64,000 nucleotides of DNA from Naegleria lovaniensis (GCF_003324165.1 NW_025407838.1:506752-570751); one strand, 5' to 3'. Counted from the first letter of the stretch, positions 7,817-18,234 are shown. The notes: generated by a model not told the origin, from the sequence alone. Translations and numbers: made by a program.

Positions 7817-10687
7817 ATGATGAATCTAAGATTTACTTCCGATCGAAAGCCACCATCTACCACATCATCCCCACACAAGAGTTCAGCACACTCCAGTACT
7901 TCCTCCTCCATTAATGCCAAGAAGGAGTCGAATAGCGGTAGTAGTAGTACTACTGAATTAGAACTCCCGATGAAGGGCCTACTTCAGAGGAATAACCACA
8001 ACCTGTTGAGCACTCCTAAAAACCATCATCAACAACAACAAAAACGGTTATTGGATTCTGTGGATCAAAGTTCTTGTAAGCAAATGATCAGCATCCATAA
8101 CAAGGACTATGACGATGATGATCATTCATCAGTTTATTCCTTCGATTCCATCTTGCCGTCGCCTCCGTCCATAACGGTTCAACAAATTGAAAAAAATGTT
8201 TTTGACAATGATGAGCCTTTTTCGACCAATGCGATGAATATTCATCATTCACGATCGTTCATGAGCTCAAACCACTCAAAACGCAATTTAAATCATGATA
8301 TTAAATTGTCTCAAGAACAAGGATCAGATGAAGAGTCTGATGATGACTCGGACGATGAATTGAGATTATTTTCAATGAAGAAATCGAAAAAGAAAATTGA
8401 ATCAAACAAGAAGAGAAAGGTTTCCCAGCCCAATGTCTGTTTAACAAAATTTGAGAAATTAGAGGCTGATAACACAACATCAGATGGCAATGAAATCAAA
8501 TTAGTCAACCCATCTCTTGTTGTAACACAACAACAAATGAATACAAAAGAAGAACAAGCTTCAAAAATCTCCCATGAAATTCAAGAATGTGGCGTTGAAA
8601 ACACACCTCTAGAACAATCTAAACCGTTGAAAGGAACAGCTTCAGAACTGGTTCTCGGCGATATCACATCGCATGATAATATTGATACACTGCAAGAACC
8701 GTTGATGGATGAGGAATTTATTGTGTCACTCACTCCAGAATTGGAGGAGCAGCAGGCAGTGACAGCCGAACAAGAAGAGACTCTATCAACAGTTAACAAT
8801 GTCATGAACAACAATAATGCCATAAATTTCACACAAGCTCAACACGAAAATACTGGAACGGATGACGCCACTACTGTTACAGCTGATGTACATCCTATTG
8901 AGGACATTTTAGATTTAGAGTTTAATGATGAATTACATTCACCAACACAACAGCTCTTTGAAAAACAAACTATTTCCGAAGACGAGGACACAAACATTGA
9001 GGTAATTGTACCAAAGAAAATGATTGATGCTTGCACACAAACAGACAAAGTGTACATTCCCTCATATTCCGTACGAAACGATGCAGGAGACAAAAACAAT
9101 ATTTGTTCCATTTGCCTGCACGCATGGAGTTCGACTGGCCTTCATCAAGTTTGTTGCTTAGGATGTGGACATTTATTTGGCAAAAATTGTATTGAGAAAT
9201 GGCTGAAAAAGAACTCCACGTGCCCAAAGTGTAAAAAACAAGCAGACAGATCCAACATTCGTCTCCTCTATATTGACAATATTTCTGCAGTCGATAGTCA
9301 AAGATTGGATCAACTCGAAAAGCAGCTAGAACAAGAAGCCCACCTTCGCAAAACTCTTGAAACCATGAAGAATGGTTTGGAACTACGAGTGAAAATGCTG
9401 ATGGAGCAATTAGGTCAGTCAGGATCTGCTGTCATTCAGACATCGTCTGTGGATTCTAATTCAGAACAAAAAGAGGCAGATCAACGAAAATCGCTAATTC
9501 AACGCTCTCTAGAGCTTGCAGAAAGAAAAAAACGAGACCACATACTGAATGACACTGAAGGAAGCAGAGTGATTCAAAGCTCAAAATCTAAGAAGAATCA
9601 ATTTCCAAGAAAACGTTCAGGAACAAGCCCAAAACAATTATTCCAACTTCCTTTAGAAAACAGCTCTCTCATTGAGCTCTCGAATCCTTCTCTAGATTCA
9701 AAGGCTGCATCACTCCTGGTGAGTTTTGAGAGTAGAGACAAAACCTGTGGCTTTTATTCCTTTACAAATATTGACCAGCTGGCACAAAAACCATCATTAC
9801 TACTGCAAAGCAAAAAAATTGTACATAACTCCCCTCTAACCTGTATCAAAGCTCATTATCTGCTGAATATTGATGGTACTACGAACAATTTTGACGGATA
9901 CTCTGTGAATGTCAACTCGTCCAATACTCATCTAATTCTAACTTCTTCTTTAGATAAGACTGTTCGAATAACTGATTCGAGACAATCAGGAATGTCTAAC
10001 TCGGTATGCTTTTGCCCCTACCTAACATCAGCAACAGAATTAGAATATGAGTCCATCACATGTTGTGAATGGAACAGGTCCAATGCAAATTATTGTTTTG
10101 CAAGTCTGTCCAACGGCTCAATTTTATGCTACGATATAAGGAAACCTTCTGAGCCATTCCTGATTACTGGTGATAAGTCTTACACACAACTACATTCCAT
10201 GTTTCACGTTCCCAACGTTGGATTGATCGTTGCAAACTCTCAATCCATTCGATGTTATGATGAAAACTATAGTGGATACACAAAATCCTATCACTTATTT
10301 TCTGGAAACATTACATCGCTTCGATTCAACCATGTCACAAATACTTGCATGTTTGTTGGAAAAGAAAATGCAAAACAAAGCTCTATTCAATTCTTTAAAC
10401 TGAATGACAAGATTCAAGCAATTTGTACAGATACTTTGGATATTAGTCACAAAGAGGAACTTCTCAATAGACCTGTCTTTATTTCTAGCCACAAAAATAA
10501 CACTCTGGCCATACCAAAGCCAAACGATCATTGTGTGGAAATCTATCGTTCATATGGAGACAAGGAATTGCAACTTTTCACAGAGATTGTTGAAAACGAT
10601 AATAATTCTCCAATCCAAAACGTTTCACTTTTTGACAATGACGTTTTTGTTCTCACTACTCAACATCTTTCCATGTATCACATCTAA
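7817..10687 (+). CDS. RFWD3: RFWD3-like RING and WD40 E3 ubiquitin ligase
   Basis: 956 residues from ATG 7817; the open frame extends a little further upstream but with no ATG. Residues 1-420 are disordered, acidic and Ser/Gln/Asn-rich. A RING finger at about 428-475 has paired cysteines (ICSICLHAW, CGHLFGKNCIEKWLKKN, CPKCKKQ). It is followed by LLYIDNISAVDSQRLDQLE and a coiled coil, the same order and wording as human RFWD3 (LYARTLRALD). The C-terminal 280 residues form weak WD-type blades. RFWD3 ubiquitinates RPA and RAD51 in replication-stress and interstrand-crosslink repair; the same job is inferred here. The acidic N-terminus with SDEESDDDSDDE is much longer than the conserved core requires. 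Confidence 0.85.
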   Translation: MMNLRFTSDRKPPSTTSSPHKSSAHSSTSSSINAKKESNSGSSSTTELELPMKGLLQRNNHNLLSTPKNHHQQQQKRLLDSVDQSSCKQMISIHNKDYDDDDHSSVYSFDSILPSPPSITVQQIEKNVFDNDEPFSTNAMNIHHSRSFMSSNHSKRNLNHDIKLSQEQGSDEESDDDSDDELRLFSMKKSKKKIESNKKRKVSQPNVCLTKFEKLEADNTTSDGNEIKLVNPSLVVTQQQMNTKEEQASKISHEIQECGVENTPLEQSKPLKGTASELVLGDITSHDNIDTLQEPLMDEEFIVSLTPELEEQQAVTAEQEETLSTVNNVMNNNNAINFTQAQHENTGTDDATTVTADVHPIEDILDLEFNDELHSPTQQLFEKQTISEDEDTNIEVIVPKKMIDACTQTDKVYIPSYSVRNDAGDKNNICSICLHAWSSTGLHQVCCLGCGHLFGKNCIEKWLKKNSTCPKCKKQADRSNIRLLYIDNISAVDSQRLDQLEKQLEQEAHLRKTLETMKNGLELRVKMLMEQLGQSGSAVIQTSSVDSNSEQKEADQRKSLIQRSLELAERKKRDHILNDTEGSRVIQSSKSKKNQFPRKRSGTSPKQLFQLPLENSSLIELSNPSLDSKAASLLVSFESRDKTCGFYSFTNIDQLAQKPSLLLQSKKIVHNSPLTCIKAHYLLNIDGTTNNFDGYSVNVNSSNTHLILTSSLDKTVRITDSRQSGMSNSVCFCPYLTSATELEYESITCCEWNRSNANYCFASLSNGSILCYDIRKPSEPFLITGDKSYTQLHSMFHVPNVGLIVANSQSIRCYDENYSGYTKSYHLFSGNITSLRFNHVTNTCMFVGKENAKQSSIQFFKLNDKIQAICTDTLDISHKEELLNRPVFISSHKNNTLAIPKPNDHCVEIYRSYGDKELQLFTEIVENDNNSPIQNVSLFDNDVFVLTTQHLSMYHI

Positions 10688-10882
10688 CGCTATTGGATGC
10701 AACGGTTGTCAATTATTGTAAAGAGATGAAAATTGTAGATTGGTCGTAGGTTTTGTTGAAACCAGTACAGTCGTTCCTTGCCTTCTATTCCTCAATGAAA
10801 TTAAGTTTTAGAACTAAGCAAGAACTCACGGCTGTTGACACATTTTAAAAAAAATCCCATCGGAGATCCGGTAGAGGATTGA

Positions 10883-11488
10883 ATGAGTGCACTATGTCAA
10901 GATCCATTGTTAGCTGTGACCACTTTGCTCATTAACGCCATTGGAAGCATTTCGATAGTACTAGTTGCAAACCTGTCATCATGGTCATCGGAACGTCAAA
11001 CTGAAGCAGAGTGTATCCAGAACTATCTTTCCAATCAGCAAATAGGCAATATCGCTTTAGGAGTTGTCGTCTCGATATGTTTCGTTGCTGTCCTTGTTAC
11101 ACTGCTCACCATGACCATTTTAAATCCACGTCGACATGGTATGGCCCGATGGAAATCGATCCTTACATTTCGTGAGAGTCGAACGTTTTATGAAGGAATG
11201 TGTTCAGTGGGTACCACTGCTGCGTTGTTGATGGTTTGGCTTTGGTTTCGAATTCGACCAGGAAATTATATCGAAGAAAATGCAAAGGCAATGAGTTCAG
11301 AGAAATGTGAACGTCATTTCAATGATGTCAAATTGATCAAGTATCTTGTTATAGCCATTTGCTCGATTTGCATGTGTTTCATGACATTCTTGTATTGTTG
11401 TTCTGTCTATTATCAACGTGGAAATACTACTCCATCAGCAAACACTAATTCAAGAAATTATGTTTACTCTGACTCCGAATCAGATTAA
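10883..11488 (+). CDS. Four-TM membrane protein of unknown function
   Basis: 201 residues, no intron. Four hydrophobic segments lie at about 8-31, 54-80, 105-125 and 153-177, with a short Cys-containing loop after the first (ECIQNYLSNQQ) and a cysteine-rich last segment (CSICMCFMTFLYCC). The tail is polar and acidic (YSDSESD). Overall spacing recalls tetraspanin or claudin-type four-TM proteins, but I see no CCG motif in the second loop, so no family is claimed. It sits between RFWD3-like and BIR genes on the same strand, each with its own short spacer. Confidence 0.75.
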   Translation: MSALCQDPLLAVTTLLINAIGSISIVLVANLSSWSSERQTEAECIQNYLSNQQIGNIALGVVVSICFVAVLVTLLTMTILNPRRHGMARWKSILTFRESRTFYEGMCSVGTTAALLMVWLWFRIRPGNYIEENAKAMSSEKCERHFNDVKLIKYLVIAICSICMCFMTFLYCCSVYYQRGNTTPSANTNSRNYVYSDSESD

Positions 11489-11590
11489 GGTTGAGTCGTA
11501 AATAAAGGTTAGAAATTCTAAAAAACTCAGTATTCGTTCTGCTCTGCTTTCGAACCTACTGCTGAAGATTATTACTGCGTGCAAGCTGAA

Positions 11591-12453
11591 ATGAGTGAAA
11601 ATGACACCAGCCATTTATTCAACATCTCTGCTTGCGACATCAAAATTCAACCCAGATCGAAAAAAATGGAAGAGGAAGCGAACCGGTTAGCCTCTTTTTT
11701 CAATCAGAGCTATCAGTGGCCTCATAGCTCGAGTACACATCCGAATTGTACTCCTGAATTATTGGCAGCTGCTGGTTTTTATTATGCTCCAACGGAAGGA
11801 TTTTTAGATTTGTGTAAATGTCATTATTGTGGACTACGATTGAGAGATTGGTAGGTGGTTTTAAAAGATGATGATCAATGTCGGTTGGAATGGAGAAATT
11901 TTATGGAAATATATCGATCATTTATGTTATCAATATATGATCAAATAATTATTATTGTGGATGGTTGGAACGGAATTAAATATCAACATTGAATTCAACA
12001 TTGATTTTGATTCGTGAATGTTTCATGAACTTTTAAATTATTTTTAATAATTATTATGAATTTAACAATTTTGTAAATTTTAAAATGTATCACAACAGGG
12101 AGACGACTGACATTCCGTGGGAAGAGCATAAAAAACACAAACCAACATGTTCATTTGTAACAAAACATTTCAAGACATCGGACGAAGACGATGAATTAGG
12201 TTTTAATTTATTTGGAGATGAACCACCTGTGTCATCCACACCAACTTCCACTATTCAAACAACGCCATCATCCTCAAATAACACCACCACCGAAGAGTTC
12301 GTGACAGAAGAAATGCATCTCCGAGGTCAATTTGTTTCCGATGTTCTGTACTCTCTCATTAATCCACAAAACGATTGGAATTTTGATTTTGAACTGGTCT
12401 CGCCATCGACAGATTCCAATAACATTGCCATCAAATTGGAACATCATGTGTAA
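11591..12453 (+). CDS. Single-BIR-domain protein (survivin-like IAP family)
   Basis: Exons 11591-11850 and 12099-12453, phase 2, 204 residues; the 248-nt intron is the longest placed here and very AT-rich. The BIR fold is complete: RLASFFNQSYQWP, PELLAAAGFYYAPTEGFLDL, then zinc ligands in KCHYCGLRLRDW, EEHKKH and CSFV (C-x2-C-x16-H-x6-C type). The spliced junction rebuilds the conserved Trp. After the BIR comes an acidic, Ser/Thr-rich tail (about 120 residues) with no RING or CARD. Single-BIR proteins of protists and fungi more often act in mitosis (survivin/Bir1, chromosomal passenger complex) than in cell death; that is inference. The tail is not an obvious survivin coiled helix. Confidence 0.85.
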
Positions 12454-12783
12454 TGTCATTGACAACAAGAAAATGAGGTGACAGATAATGGCATACATAC
12501 ATACTTTTTTTGGAAGTCTGATCTCAATAACTACTTATCAAAAAAACATTGTTCTTTGGTGTGGATGGGTTGATTTGTTGGGTTATTGTAGTTGTGGTTT
12601 TGGTTTGGGTTGTTGTTTGGGTTTTGGGTAGGTTTGGTCAATTAAACAAAATATGTTTGTATGCCATTATGTGTAATCCCCAAGAAAATACACAATAATT
12701 ATTTGAATTGCATCACTAGTTCTTGTTTTTGAGTTAAATGCAAATTGTTTGATGAATTTTTTCGAGAATTAAAAAAATACACC
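12454..12783. other. Intergenic with a C-free G/T tract
   Basis: Spacer between the BIR gene and La. Bases about 12555-12637 contain no C at all on the plus strand and include five GGG runs (12567, 12580, 12607, 12619, 12626), a G-quadruplex-capable pattern unlike the surrounding A/T-rich DNA. No coding frame is supported. Confidence 0.6.
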
Positions 12784-13942
12784 ATGGACGCTGAAACCCT
12801 CGATCGAAAGATTCGTGAACAAGTTGAATTTTACTTTAGTGATAGCAACTTGCCAAAGGATAAATTCTTGAGAAGTCTTGTGGCCAATAATCCTGAAGGA
12901 TGTAAGTACAGCAAGTATTATTTGTGATGTTTCGGGTGATGATAGATTTTGACCGTTACAATATTTAATTTGATGATGAAAATGAATATGTGGCTTGATG
13001 ATTCTGTGTTCCATCCAAATTTTGAATATCTCATTGGGTTAATCGAACCAAACAACAGATGTTGAATTAAAGACCATTGCTTCCTTCAACAGAATGAAAC
13101 AACTTACCACCGATATGGACGTGATTGTTTCTGCAATCAAGAAGAGTGCCATGCTTGAAGTTGATTCAGAGGGTAAGCTCGTCCGTAGAATTACTGCTCT
13201 CCCTGAGAATGATACCACCGTTGCTCGTAGTTTGTATGCCAAAGGATTCCCTCTCGATGAGAAAATCACCAATTTGGACACTGTCAAGACTTTCTTTGAT
13301 GCTTTCGGAAAGGTCATGTGTGTCAGAATGAGAAGAGAAAAGAATGGAACCTTCAAGGGATCAGTATTTGTGGAATTTGACTCGGAATCCACTGTCAATT
13401 CGTTGGCTGGAAAAACTGATCTCAAGTTCAGACCTGAGGATGAACCTCTTCTTGTTGAGTCTAAACAAGCTTACTTTGAAAGAAAGAAGAAGGAACGTGA
13501 ATCATCAAAGGCCAAGGCTGCTCAAGATAAAAAGCAAGAAGAAATCGATAACATGAAGAATGAATTGAAACAAAACTCTTTTTTATATATTGAAGGTATT
13601 GCAGCTGATGAGAAGTTTGGATTTGCTGACTTTTCCAAGAAATTGCCAGTCAATAAGAAGAATGGATTGAAGTTTGTTGATTACCCATTAAGTGGTGACA
13701 AGACAAAGGCTGTTCTCCGATTGGAAAATAAGGAAATTTTCGATAACGTCAAGAAACAATTCGACGAAGGAAAGATTGAACTTCCTGGAACCATCTCTGT
13801 AAAAGAGTTGCCACAAGAAGAATTGGAAAAGTACATTGATGAAACCGTACAAGCTAAGTTTTCTGAGCAAGGAAATACTCACAAGAGAAAGGGAGCTCGA
13901 GGCAAGCAAACTAATAGAAAGAAGAAGACCAAGACTGACTAA
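12784..13942 (+). CDS. SSB: La ribonucleoprotein (SSB homolog)
   Basis: Exons 12784-12901 and 13059-13942 (intron 157 nt, phase 1), 333 residues. The La motif is split by the intron: RKIREQVEFYFSDSNLPKDK, then VELKTIASFNRMKQLTTD and VIVSAIKKSAMLEV. RRM1 (about 100-180) has VARSLYAKGFPLD, FFDAFGKVMCVRMRR and GSVFVEFDSE. A second RRM-like domain (about 205-290) begins NSFLYIEGIAAD. The end is a basic tail (HKRKGARGKQTNRKKKTKTD), suitable for nuclear import. La binds the UUU-OH 3' end of RNA polymerase III transcripts such as pre-tRNAs and chaperones their maturation. The conserved SDSNLPKDKFL ligands are present. Confidence 0.95.
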
Positions 13943-14109
13943 GTTCTAAAAATTGATATTTAATTTTTTCTCTAGATTTATTTATTGAAAATACAGTTTA
14001 TAAACTACTGCCCTAACAACATATGATTATGCAAGAACAAAACTTGACCAATTCTATCAAATATTGAGCCACATGAAGGATTGACTTGCAATAATATTTT
14101 ACAAATAAT

Positions 14110-15936
14110 TTATTGTTGCTCCTCTGAAATCTCTTGAACTGTAATCTTGAATGATTTTCCACAGTGCTTGACAATGGTTGGTTCCGATATTTGCAGTTTT
14201 CGTTTCTTTTTACCTTCATGAATGAAAACATTGGATAAAAATTCAGTGTCGTCATGATCGTTGAAGGTAGGCGTGTCATAAGAGTGGTTGCTGCCTTGTT
14301 TTTGAGATTTGGGAGCCTTTGCAACTTTGAAACCTTGTGAAATACCTCCGAACACCTCGCTATCACTCTGATCGAACACCAACATCTTGTAATCTGAATG
14401 TTTGTTCTTCCATCCACTTGCATTGTTCGAGGTTGAAACTTGACACTTGAACACATACTTGTCTTGGTATTCCTCAATCTGTAAAATAGAAAGAAGATCA
14501 TTATCATTTGGATCCTTTTCGAGATAGTTCAAATACATTGAGAAGGAGCTTGCATTGGAGTTTTTGATCATCTTCACATTGACCCTTTCTCCATCGGTTC
14601 TCTTTGTTTTCTTGTCTGAAACAACGAGCAACCTTAAATTCTCCAACTTGACACGACTGTTCAAAGCACCACCTTGCAACGAAACAGTAACAGTGAAAAT
14701 GGAAGACCTACTGTCATCTCTCCTTGACACACCATTTTTGACAAATATGGATGGCTTGACATACATGTCGATACATGGCATGGTCAAGTCCACCTTTAAA
14801 TGAGGATTGCTGACTCCACTCATCTCATGGGGAACAACGGTCAGTGATTGACGAAAAGTATTTCCATGATTGTTCTCATTGAATTGCTCCACAAAGTCCT
14901 CGTCCATGGTTCGAATGATATTCTCCTCCTCATCTGATTGCGACTCTTCTACCTTCTTCGATTGCTTCTTTTTCCGAAGCTTTTTCTCTTTCTTACTTGG
15001 TTTAGATAACATGGAGGAAGAAGTTGACGCTTGCATCTCTTGAGATTCTTCATCATCCGAAGAATCACACACAAGAGTTCTTTTACGTTTGATGGACTGG
15101 CGAGTTTTTCTCATGATTGGCTCCTCTCTCGTTTCCTCTTCCTCGATATAGTCAGGATCTTCTTCCTCTTCAGTGGAACTGTCCTCATTTCCTTGAGAAG
15201 CTTCCTTATCCAATTCTGTGACGCTATGGTTCGTATTGGAACTTGTCTTATCCACGACAGGAACAATTGGATCTTGCTCCATCACCATGTTAAGGTGAGA
15301 GCTCACTTGTGAATTGGATTGTGAGGTTTTAGTACTCGGGACACTCACGACAGCAATCTGAGGAGCTTCACCTTCCTCAATAATCAATTCGGTGAATGGT
15401 CGAGCGACGAACTTGTTTGTTCTGATAATTAAATGACTTTGAGAGGTTGTACATGAATCATTCGTCGTGATTGGTTGTAGTTTCTTATCCGTATTGACAT
15501 GATTCGGAGCAGCAATTTCAGAACAAGTCAACCATTCGTCATCCTCTTCTGCCATGTTCCAATATTTCGTCACATTTTGATCCGAAGGTAAATGTTGAGA
15601 ATGGGTCTGACTCGAATGAAGTGTTGCCGAAGTAGGATTCCAATGATGTACCGTATTCCAAGAGGCCACAGTGGATTCTGAACGTTGAGTTTGATCCATC
15701 GAGTAAGTGTCATCATTGAAATGGTGATTGGACATGATGACCAGGTCATCATCATTGAATAGGGATTCATCATGACAACTATGAGGTTGAAAGGTCAACC
15801 AATGATGTTGATGTAGTTGTTGTTGTGGATCATTTTGGTTTGAATTCAAATCCAACATGAACTCACTCTCAAGTTCTTCATCAAATAAGGTTGGAGAACT
15901 CATCAACGGATGATTCTGTTGTGGATATAAAGACAT
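14110..15936 (-). CDS. Large low-complexity protein with a C-terminal beta-rich domain, function unknown
   Basis: 608 residues from the first ATG (15936). Residues 1-370 are rich in Gln, Asn, His, Ser and acidic runs (STEEEEDPDYIEEEE), with lysine blocks near 330 (KKEKKLRKKKQSKK) that look like nuclear signals. The last 240 residues are well ordered in appearance: repeated beta-type segments (FTVTVSLQGGALNSRVKLEN, YVFKCQVSTSNNASGWKNKH, DYKMLVFDQ, GGISQGFKVAKAPK). The GW.NKH...LVF....G.S..F.V pattern recalls Ig-like DNA-binding modules of RHD/STAT/p53-like factors, but I cannot assign one. A nuclear regulatory role is a guess. In-frame sequence upstream is closed by a TAA at 16048-16050. Confidence 0.65.
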   Translation of the reverse strand: MSLYPQQNHPLMSSPTLFDEELESEFMLDLNSNQNDPQQQLHQHHWLTFQPHSCHDESLFNDDDLVIMSNHHFNDDTYSMDQTQRSESTVASWNTVHHWNPTSATLHSSQTHSQHLPSDQNVTKYWNMAEEDDEWLTCSEIAAPNHVNTDKKLQPITTNDSCTTSQSHLIIRTNKFVARPFTELIIEEGEAPQIAVVSVPSTKTSQSNSQVSSHLNMVMEQDPIVPVVDKTSSNTNHSVTELDKEASQGNEDSSTEEEEDPDYIEEEETREEPIMRKTRQSIKRKRTLVCDSSDDEESQEMQASTSSSMLSKPSKKEKKLRKKKQSKKVEESQSDEEENIIRTMDEDFVEQFNENNHGNTFRQSLTVVPHEMSGVSNPHLKVDLTMPCIDMYVKPSIFVKNGVSRRDDSRSSIFTVTVSLQGGALNSRVKLENLRLLVVSDKKTKRTDGERVNVKMIKNSNASSFSMYLNYLEKDPNDNDLLSILQIEEYQDKYVFKCQVSTSNNASGWKNKHSDYKMLVFDQSDSEVFGGISQGFKVAKAPKSQKQGSNHSYDTPTFNDHDDTEFLSNVFIHEGKKKRKLQISEPTIVKHCGKSFKITVQEISEEQQ

Positions 15937-16427
15937 GTTGAGAGGACCTAGAAAGTGTTCAGAAGGTAGTAAACTGAGATTCAACGAATTGGATCCAAAG
16001 AAAGGAGTTGTAGTAGTAGTGAGTGGTTGTTTTTCTTTTTGAAAAATTTACAAAACGTTGTGAATCCAAGCAAAGAGGAAACGAAAGAGAGCGCGAAAGG
16101 AATACAATTTGCAGATCATAACTGACACAACGCTCTCGAATTTCGAGTCCGCGTCTGGAGTGGCTACAATTTTTATGAACCCTACAGATTTGGAAATTGC
16201 AGTAAAAGTGGTGCCATTTAAATGTCCATTTTGGAATTTGGAGTCGACAAATTTGGGCTCATTCTTTACAAAATTGGAATACAAGTCATTCATAGACAAG
16301 AGAAACCTGGAGACAGAGGTCATTGATGAGGTGTTATATAATTATTGTACAATACATCATTTTCAGTTTCAATAATCTCACAAATATTTAATGTTATTAT
16401 GAATTATTTACAATTTTTCTTAATCCA
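15937..16427. other. Intergenic, unsupported small frames
   Basis: Holds a 91-codon minus-strand frame (16048-16323) that ends at a TAA in phase with the downstream gene, and an overlapping plus-strand frame. Neither resembles a known protein. A splice joining the minus frame to the next gene is possible in phase, but its donor would be GTAAAT, unlike every other donor in the window. Confidence 0.4.
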
Positions 16428-16856
16428 TTACAATGGAGTATTACAATCCACTCTTTCTTCACTCTTTATTTGAAGTTGTGGATTTGAAACTGTTCTTGTA
16501 ACAAGAGGTCTGAAAATCTTCAACTTTAAACAAAATATTTGAGAAGAGTCTTGACTGGAAGTGTCACACGAGGTGGATACTTCCACGATCAAATAATAGA
16601 GAACTCCAGCCACTATTTGTTGTTGAGCATTCACTACTCTTGTCACTCGACAAACACGGTTCGAAGAGGCTTGAGGAATAAATGCAATTAATTCGTTAAT
16701 GAGTGTTTGATTAGTGATGGGTTGTCTTCCTCCTGGTAAAACACTGGAAGCGATGGGAAGTGCATCGGAATGATGGTAATATTGAAGGAATGTGGTAAGA
16801 CTAATGGTGGCGATCACGACCACGAGTACGAGTTGTGTAAAAAGATTTTTTCTCAT
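16428..16856 (-). CDS. Secreted or membrane-anchored cystatin-like protein
   Basis: 142 residues. A hydrophobic stretch (about 7-24, LVLVVVIATISLTTFL) acts as signal peptide or anchor. The mature part has the cystatin landmarks in order: a glycine pair (LPGGRQPI), a long helix with NQTLINELIAFIPQASS, VTRVVNAQQQIVAGVLYYLI containing the Q-x-V-x-G loop, and later strands with two cysteines. Cystatins inhibit papain-type cysteine proteases, abundant in phagotrophic amoebae. Whether it targets the cell's own lysosomal enzymes or outside proteases cannot be told. The match is moderate because family identity rests mostly on the QIVAG loop and length. Confidence 0.7.
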   Translation of the reverse strand: MRKNLFTQLVLVVVIATISLTTFLQYYHHSDALPIASSVLPGGRQPITNQTLINELIAFIPQASSNRVCRVTRVVNAQQQIVAGVLYYLIVEVSTSCDTSSQDSSQIFCLKLKIFRPLVTRTVSNPQLQIKSEERVDCNTPL

Positions 16857-16999
16857 CTTGTGTTTTTTTTTTGCAAAGTTAATTTCAAATAATTTTCATA
16901 ATTGAGCAATTAACTAATTAGGATGTTAAAATATCTTTCGAACATGAAAATATTAGAATTCAATCTTCTCGTAGATTACTCCTTTTAAATAGTGTTGTT

Positions 17000-18234
17000 T
17001 TACAACAACAAGCAACAACGAGAATGTGTCGTTTCTTTCACATCATGTCGAGTCGTTACCAATTGATCATTATACAATACTCGAAATACGACCTCTGTAA
17101 TATCCTCTACTCCTATATGTTCCACAGCACTTGTTTCCAAATAGGAACAACATCCCATCCTTTTGGCCATCATCATACCTTCTTCATGGCTCCATAAAAA
17201 TTTTTCTTGTTCCAGTACAAGATGTAATGCTCGTTTTCGTAAATCGATTTTAGTCATTAGTAAAACAATTTTTGGAAGTGTTTCATGATGATTGAATATT
17301 GTTGTTGTTGATGTTTTCCTGTCAGTGACATCTATACCACAATGGTAAAGAATTTCAGGAATCCATTTCGAATGAACGTTGAATAAGGAATCGATGGAAT
17401 TACATGCCACGCACAACATGAACACCTCTGTATATGGATAGCTTAAGGGCAATAGACGTGAATATTCAAACGCTCCTGGAGAATCCCTATAAAGAAGAGT
17501 GTTTTCCCATGTTTTGAAAATTGTTGAAAATGTGTGAAATAATAAATTCACACATAATTAAAAAATCCTTACCAACTTGTCAACTTAATTTTTCCATTCA
17601 GGAATGGAAGATCTTTTTCAATCGTGGTTGGCTCATACATGGTGGGTGTTTTTGGAAATTCCTCATTGCAAAATACTCTTCCGAGACATGTTTTTCCAAC
17701 GTAGCTATCTCCTAGAAACAAAATTTTATGTCCATTATCTTGTTTTGGTAGAAAGTTAAAGGGTTGATTAGTGACATTTTTCTGAAATTCTTGATCATGA
17801 CCTTGTTGAATTGTAAAAAACGGTAAAGGGTTGGGTATATATGGAACACAATTTTGAATTTCATGTTGTCTATGTTTTCGAATTATTTTCTCCAATTTCG
17901 AAATGGGTCGAAATAATTCATTTAAATGCTTTTTAAAATTACAAGTGACAGGTCTCAACAAATCGCGAGAGATCAACTTCTCCGCTTTCACTCCACATTG
18001 TTTCGAAAGTGAATATTTCGATTGTTCCGAATTGAATTGTTTTTCATAAAATTTTATAATTTTATCCAAATATTTCACATAAAAATTATTCCATAACAAG
18101 TCATGATCGGTAAATTCATTTAGAAATTTGCAAACCAATTTCACGACTAGTAATTCACTCTGAGAAAGAAAGGAAAAAATAATTAATAATTCATCCTGGT
18201 GATGGATGATGTTGTGCAATGGAGATGAATTCAT
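17000..18234 (-). CDS. F-box protein fused to a Rho-like small GTPase
   Basis: Exons 17573-18234 and 17000-17486 (86-nt intron, donor GTAAGG, phase 2), 382 residues. Residues 10-50 form an F-box (DELLIIFSFLSQSELLVVKL). After a basic helical linker, a Ras-superfamily G domain begins at about 168: P-loop GDSYVGKT (175-182), switch I YEPTTIEKD, DSPGAFEYSRLLPLSYP (Rho family: DTAGQEDYDRLRPLSYP), TKID (299-302), ETSA (338-341). It ends in CLLL, a CaaX box of geranylgeranyl type. The catalytic Gln61 position is Ala226, so GTP hydrolysis may be slow or absent. The splice rebuilds the WD dipeptide before switch II. An SCF adaptor controlled by, or recruiting ligases to, prenylated membranes is inferred. 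Confidence 0.88.

Noticed and set aside
16048-16323. Upstream exon of the 14110-15936 gene
   Set aside because: The phase would fit, but the donor would be GTAAAT rather than the GTRNGT seen elsewhere, and its hydrophobic sequence is unlike the downstream protein.
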